From positions 104,071 through 168,070 of the forward strand of contig VGFU01000001.1 in NCBI GenBank assembly GCA_016868755.1: DNA of 64,000 nt, read 5' to 3'. Numbering within the stretch: position 1 is the first letter of the stretch; each line of letters starts with the position of its first letter. This DNA is from Bacteroidota bacterium (GTDB lineage Bacteria > Bacteroidota > Bacteroidia > Flavobacteriales > Schleiferiaceae). The notes beneath the pieces were generated by a model, which was given only the letters and a program-made list of their open reading frames with translations, ran no database searches and was not told where the DNA came from. Below, piece by piece: positions 60,854 to 64,000 of this stretch. Both the position numbers and the translations under genes were made by a program.

Positions 60854-63800
60854 ATGCTCAAAGCTTTTCGTGCGGCCCTTTTAACCCTGATAACCTTACA
60901 ACCATTGTGGTCTCAGGTCTCAATTACGCATGTTATAAATGGAACTCCGACTCTTCCGACTAGAGCAGATTCCGCACTTTGCGCCGCGAGTTCATTTAAT
61001 TTAATGGCTGATGTTTCCAACCCATCTGCCACCACATTCCAGTGGACCATTTCAAACTATTCCGGCAACTCGATTAGCATCACCAATGGAACTACGGCTG
61101 CGCCAACCATTACCACTACTTCTCCCAACCAAATTGAAACCGCTGTTTTAACGGTAACGGCCACTGTTTCAGGATCTCCAGTATCCTCGAACATCACACT
61201 TATCTTGTTTCCCACCATCAACTTCAACCTCGGAAACTACTGCTCGAACCGGCCAAACTTACTCCTTACAGCTACACCCAACGGAGGAATTTTTAGCTCG
61301 ACAACCTCAGGCTTAATTCAGCAGGTAGGTAGTGCGCAGTTCTTAAATTTTAACTCCATCAGCTCTTCGGGCAATTATGCCGTAACCTATAAACTTTCGC
61401 ATACCGGCCCATCAGGATTAGTTCGAACCTGTTCAAAAACAGAAACCACCAACATTGAGTACATTCAGAACGCCACGCTCAGTATTAGTCCAACTTCATT
61501 TTGTCAGGGTGGCGGGGCAGTTACGCTTACAGGTGGCTCACCCTCGGGCGGAACTTATTTTGTTTCAGGCTACCCCAACGCGGTGGTTAACGGGCAACTA
61601 AACCCGAGCTTACTGTCAATCGGTAGTTTTAGTCTTGGTTATTTCATCACAACGGGCTCATGCTCAGATACAGCAATTCAACAGATTCAAATTAGCGGAA
61701 CAAGGGCTGGTGTAACAGTATCTCATTATGGACTTTCCTCATTAGGCACAGTTATTCCTTGGTCCATTTACAATGGTGATACAACGTTCAAGTATTGTCA
61801 GCCAGCAGCCCCATTAACATTCGGCTTACAAATCGCAAATTTTAGCAGCTTCACCAGCTATTCAATCAACTGGGGTGATGGTCAAACGTCCAATGGTACT
61901 CCTGCATCAGCTCCAATCACACATTCTTATTCTGTTGCTGGGATTTACGCCGTAACCGTAAACACTACTAATACAAATGGGTGCACTACGAAAAAGACAT
62001 TTAATCTATTTTTTGGTTCTAATCCTCAGCTGGGCTTGGCAACTACAGGAAATCAAACAGGTTGCATTCCAGCCGACAGTACAGGTTTAAATTTTGATTA
62101 CATAATAAACCAATGGCAAAACGATGAGTTAGGCATTAATTATAATTTTTCGATAAACGATGTAAGTGTTCCTCAAGTTAATGTCGCTGCACCTTTAGTA
62201 AATGTTACAACTGGAGTCACTGCCCATCCTAATCTCCGCTACAATCAAGCAACAGGAGTACTTATTTACAGGCAGCGCTATACCAAATCATCATGTGGCT
62301 TCAGTTTTAATAATCTAAACAATGCATTTGGATTTACTATCGTAAAAACGAACCCCTGTGATGAAACTCAGTCAACGATTGCGCCAATTAGAATCTCTAA
62401 AATGCCAACTGCAGGAGTCGTTTCACCATCAAGTATTTGCGTCGGGAATAATGCGGTCTTTACCGATGCGTCTAGTGGTGGAAGCGTGATATCTGGAAGC
62501 ACCTGTAGTAACTCAACCAGTGGCGTTTGGCGAATTGTAAACACCTCTGGCTATACAATTACGGCCGGCAACTTAGGCAATTTAGGTACTGGCGGAAACA
62601 AGTTCGTTCCACCTTTTTGGAGTGCCGGGTCGTCAAGTATTACAATAAACTTTACCACATCGGGCACCTATACTGTCGTCCGTTATATTGGGTTATCCGC
62701 TTCCGGAGCACAACTCTGCGGAATTGACTCCGTGGTGCGTACCATCACGGTACACGCCCTTCCTGTTGCGCCTACCGCGAACAACCTCAGCGTTTGCCAA
62801 GGAACCAACCCCATCTTACCAACGGTTTCGAGTGTTACCGGATTAACCGCCCGATGGTATTCTTCTTCGACCGGGGGTAGTTGGTCGGCTACACCCGCCA
62901 CCTACTCGACATCAAATGCCGGCACCTTCCAACGCTGGGTGAGCTACTTTGATGCTGCCACGGGGTGTGAGGGACCGCGGACTTTGGTTACCATTACCGT
63001 ACTTTCCCAGCCCAGCGCTCCCGTAGCCCCAAGCCGCACCTACTGCATCGGCGACGCCGCCACCCCGCTGACCGCTACCGCCAGCCCCAGCACCTTTGAC
63101 CTCTTGTGGTACACCCAAGCCTCCGGAGGCACCGGTAGCGCCACGGCACCCACCCCCTCCACCGCCGCTACCGGCACCACCAACTACTGGGTCAGCCAGA
63201 AAAACCCCACCACCCTGTGCGAAAGCCAACGCACCCTAGTCAGTGTTACCGTACTGGCCCTGCCTGCTGCCCCCACCGCTCCTAATCCCGCCGTCTGCTT
63301 TGGCACCGCCCTGACCCTCTCGGCCACCGTCTCGCCCGGAAACACCGCCGTCTGGTACACCCAAGCGAGCGGCGGCACCGGCACCACCGTCGCGCCTAAC
63401 TTGCCCGCCACCACCGCGCCGAGCACCTACACCTACTACGTCGCCCAGCGCACCTCCTCAAACTGCGAAGGGGCCCGAGCTACCGTCACCGCCACGGTCC
63501 ATCCCCTGCCCCAAAAGCCGGTGGCAGCTGACCTGGTCCTCTGCCAAAACGATCCCCTGCAAACCCTCACCGTAACGGCCGTCACGGGGCTCACCCCGCG
63601 GTGGTACGCCGGACCCACGGGCGGCACCCCTGCGGCAACTCCTGCCCCCTACGTCACCAGCACGGCCACGACTCTATTGCGCTACGTTAGCTTCTTTAAT
63701 GCCGTCACCGGATGTGAGGGCCCGCGCGACACCCTGAGCATCCTGATCAATCCCCAGCCCAGCGCTCCCGTAGCCCCAAGCCGCACCTACTGCATCGGCG

Positions 63801-64000
63801 ACGCCGCCACCCCGCTGACCGCTACCGCCAGCCCCAGCACCTTTGACCTCTTGTGGTACACCCAAGCCTCCGGAGGCACCGGTAGCGCCACGGCACCCAC
63901 CCCCTCCACCGCCGCTACCGGCACCACCAACTACTGGGTCAGCCAGAAAAACCCCACCACCCTGTGCGAAAGCCAACGCACCCTAGTCAGTGTTACCGTA
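60854..64000 (+). CDS. Giant secreted Ig-like repeat protein, 5' part (runs off window)
   Basis: An open frame of 1049 codons reaching the window edge without a stop. Signal peptide MLKAFRAALLTLITLQPLWS, then a beta-rich region containing a PKD-like domain (about residues 305-385, ITHSYSVAGIYAVTVNTTN), and from about residue 630 a series of Ig-like modules with C...WYTQASGG-type strands. Three module types (A, B, C) repeat with a 249-residue period. The first 1.8 kb are AT-rich by eye, the repeats GC-rich, so the gene is a mosaic. Probably a T9SS-exported adhesin; the C-terminal tail is not visible. Confidence 0.85.
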   Translation, partial: MLKAFRAALLTLITLQPLWSQVSITHVINGTPTLPTRADSALCAASSFNLMADVSNPSATTFQWTISNYSGNSISITNGTTAAPTITTTSPNQIETAVLTVTATVSGSPVSSNITLILFPTINFNLGNYCSNRPNLLLTATPNGGIFSSTTSGLIQQVGSAQFLNFNSISSSGNYAVTYKLSHTGPSGLVRTCSKTETTNIEYIQNATLSISPTSFCQGGGAVTLTGGSPSGGTYFVSGYPNAVVNGQLNPSLLSIGSFSLGYFITTGSCSDTAIQQIQISGTRAGVTVSHYGLSSLGTVIPWSIYNGDTTFKYCQPAAPLTFGLQIANFSSFTSYSINWGDGQTSNGTPASAPITHSYSVAGIYAVTVNTTNTNGCTTKKTFNLFFGSNPQLGLATTGNQTGCIPADSTGLNFDYIINQWQNDELGINYNFSINDVSVPQVNVAAPLVNVTTGVTAHPNLRYNQATGVLIYRQRYTKSSCGFSFNNLNNAFGFTIVKTNPCDETQSTIAPIRISKMPTAGVVSPSSICVGNNAVFTDASSGGSVISGSTCSNSTSGVWRIVNTSGYTITAGNLGNLGTGGNKFVPPFWSAGSSSITINFTTSGTYTVVRYIGLSASGAQLCGIDSVVRTITVHALPVAPTANNLSVCQGTNPILPTVSSVTGLTARWYSSSTGGSWSATPATYSTSNAGTFQRWVSYFDAATGCEGPRTLVTITVLSQPSAPVAPSRTYCIGDAATPLTATASPSTFDLLWYTQASGGTGSATAPTPSTAATGTTNYWVSQKNPTTLCESQRTLVSVTVLALPAAPTAPNPAVCFGTALTLSATVSPGNTAVWYTQASGGTGTTVAPNLPATTAPSTYTYYVAQRTSSNCEGARATVTATVHPLPQKPVAADLVLCQNDPLQTLTVTAVTGLTPRWYAGPTGGTPAATPAPYVTSTATTLLRYVSFFNAVTGCEGPRDTLSILINPQPSAPVAPSRTYCIGDAATPLTATASPSTFDLLWYTQASGGTGSATAPTPSTAATGTTNYWVSQKNPTTLCESQRTLVSVTV
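63006..63253 (+). repeat. Ig-like module B, copy 1 (identical to 63753-64000)
   Basis: 248 bases repeated without a mismatch 747 bp later. Starts CCCAGCCCAGCGCTCCCG. Confidence 0.95.
63753..64000 (+). repeat. Ig-like module B, copy 2 (continues past window edge)
   Basis: Second copy of the 248-base segment; identity holds up to the last base of the window, so the true length is at least this. Confidence 0.95.

Noticed and set aside
62683..63976. Gly-rich minus-strand frames in the repeat region
   Set aside because: They repeat with the Ig-like modules and are complements of the plus-strand protein, which has a signal peptide and continuous frame.

Overview
The window looks like a chromosome segment of an aerobic member of the Bacteroidota. 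The evidence is Alternative Complex III genes directly upstream of a cytochrome c oxidase gene, secreted proteins with type IX secretion (T9SS) sorting tails, a carboxypeptidase-like/TonB receptor, PorV-like and FlgD-like surface proteins, the ftsX-DUF3098-uppP-truB-queA neighbourhood, no obvious Shine-Dalgarno sequences, and promoter -7 boxes of the TAnnTTTG type. By eye the base composition is GC-rich for the phylum. Genus or family cannot be fixed from sequence reading alone.

Layout. 1-8.5 kb (minus strand): actA-actB-actC-actD-actE-actF followed by the start of coxB, a quinol-to-oxidase electron transfer module. 8.7-16 kb: SPOR protein, thioredoxin, a two-domain rhodanese, a YebC-like regulator, and the tightly overlapping operon mrp-nfu-korA-korB (iron-sulfur carriers coupled to a 2-oxoacid:ferredoxin oxidoreductase). 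16-26 kb: rlmN, queA, truB, uppP, ftsX and leuS, plus unknown exported or membrane proteins. 26-33 kb: M23 peptidase, an LpxH-like phosphoesterase with a glycosyltransferase, tryptophan dioxygenase, and the PhoR/PhoB pair. 33-48 kb (plus strand): seven head-to-tail surface or secreted genes (exonuclease/endonuclease/phosphatase-fold enzyme, FlgD-tailed protein, OB-fold T9SS protein, lipoprotein, TonB receptor, PorV-like barrel, NHL-like lipoprotein), then an 1101-residue cupredoxin/OB/Calx-beta/lamin-tail T9SS protein. 48-61 kb: tRNA-Gly, SpoU methyltransferase, mutS, OmpA lipoprotein, folK, sppA, queuosine-precursor transporter, HTH protein, DUF2797, GH3, a VapBC-type pair, deoxynucleoside kinase and kdsA. 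60.9-64 kb: the 5' part of a giant Ig-like repeat protein running off the window.

The most interesting signals are: (1) the 33-48 kb locus, whose domain set (nuclease-fold enzyme, OB-fold and lamin-tail domains, TonB receptor) resembles pieces of ExeM-type extracellular nucleases and lies divergently next to PhoRB, suggesting an extracellular nucleic-acid or organophosphate acquisition system; (2) a 7-bp-unit repeat family found between genes and inside the leuS and mutS reading frames, one array of which supplies a single CTAG that stops two convergent genes; (3) a REPIN-like family of inverted 24-27 bp motifs seen only between 51.6 and 60 kb; (4) a 747-bp periodic domain array with one perfectly conserved 248-bp segment; (5) an in-frame fusion of a cytoplasmic rhodanese to a signal-peptide-like helix and a second rhodanese.

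There is no stretch over about 300 bases without a gene. No CRISPR array, IS element, rRNA or prophage was seen.
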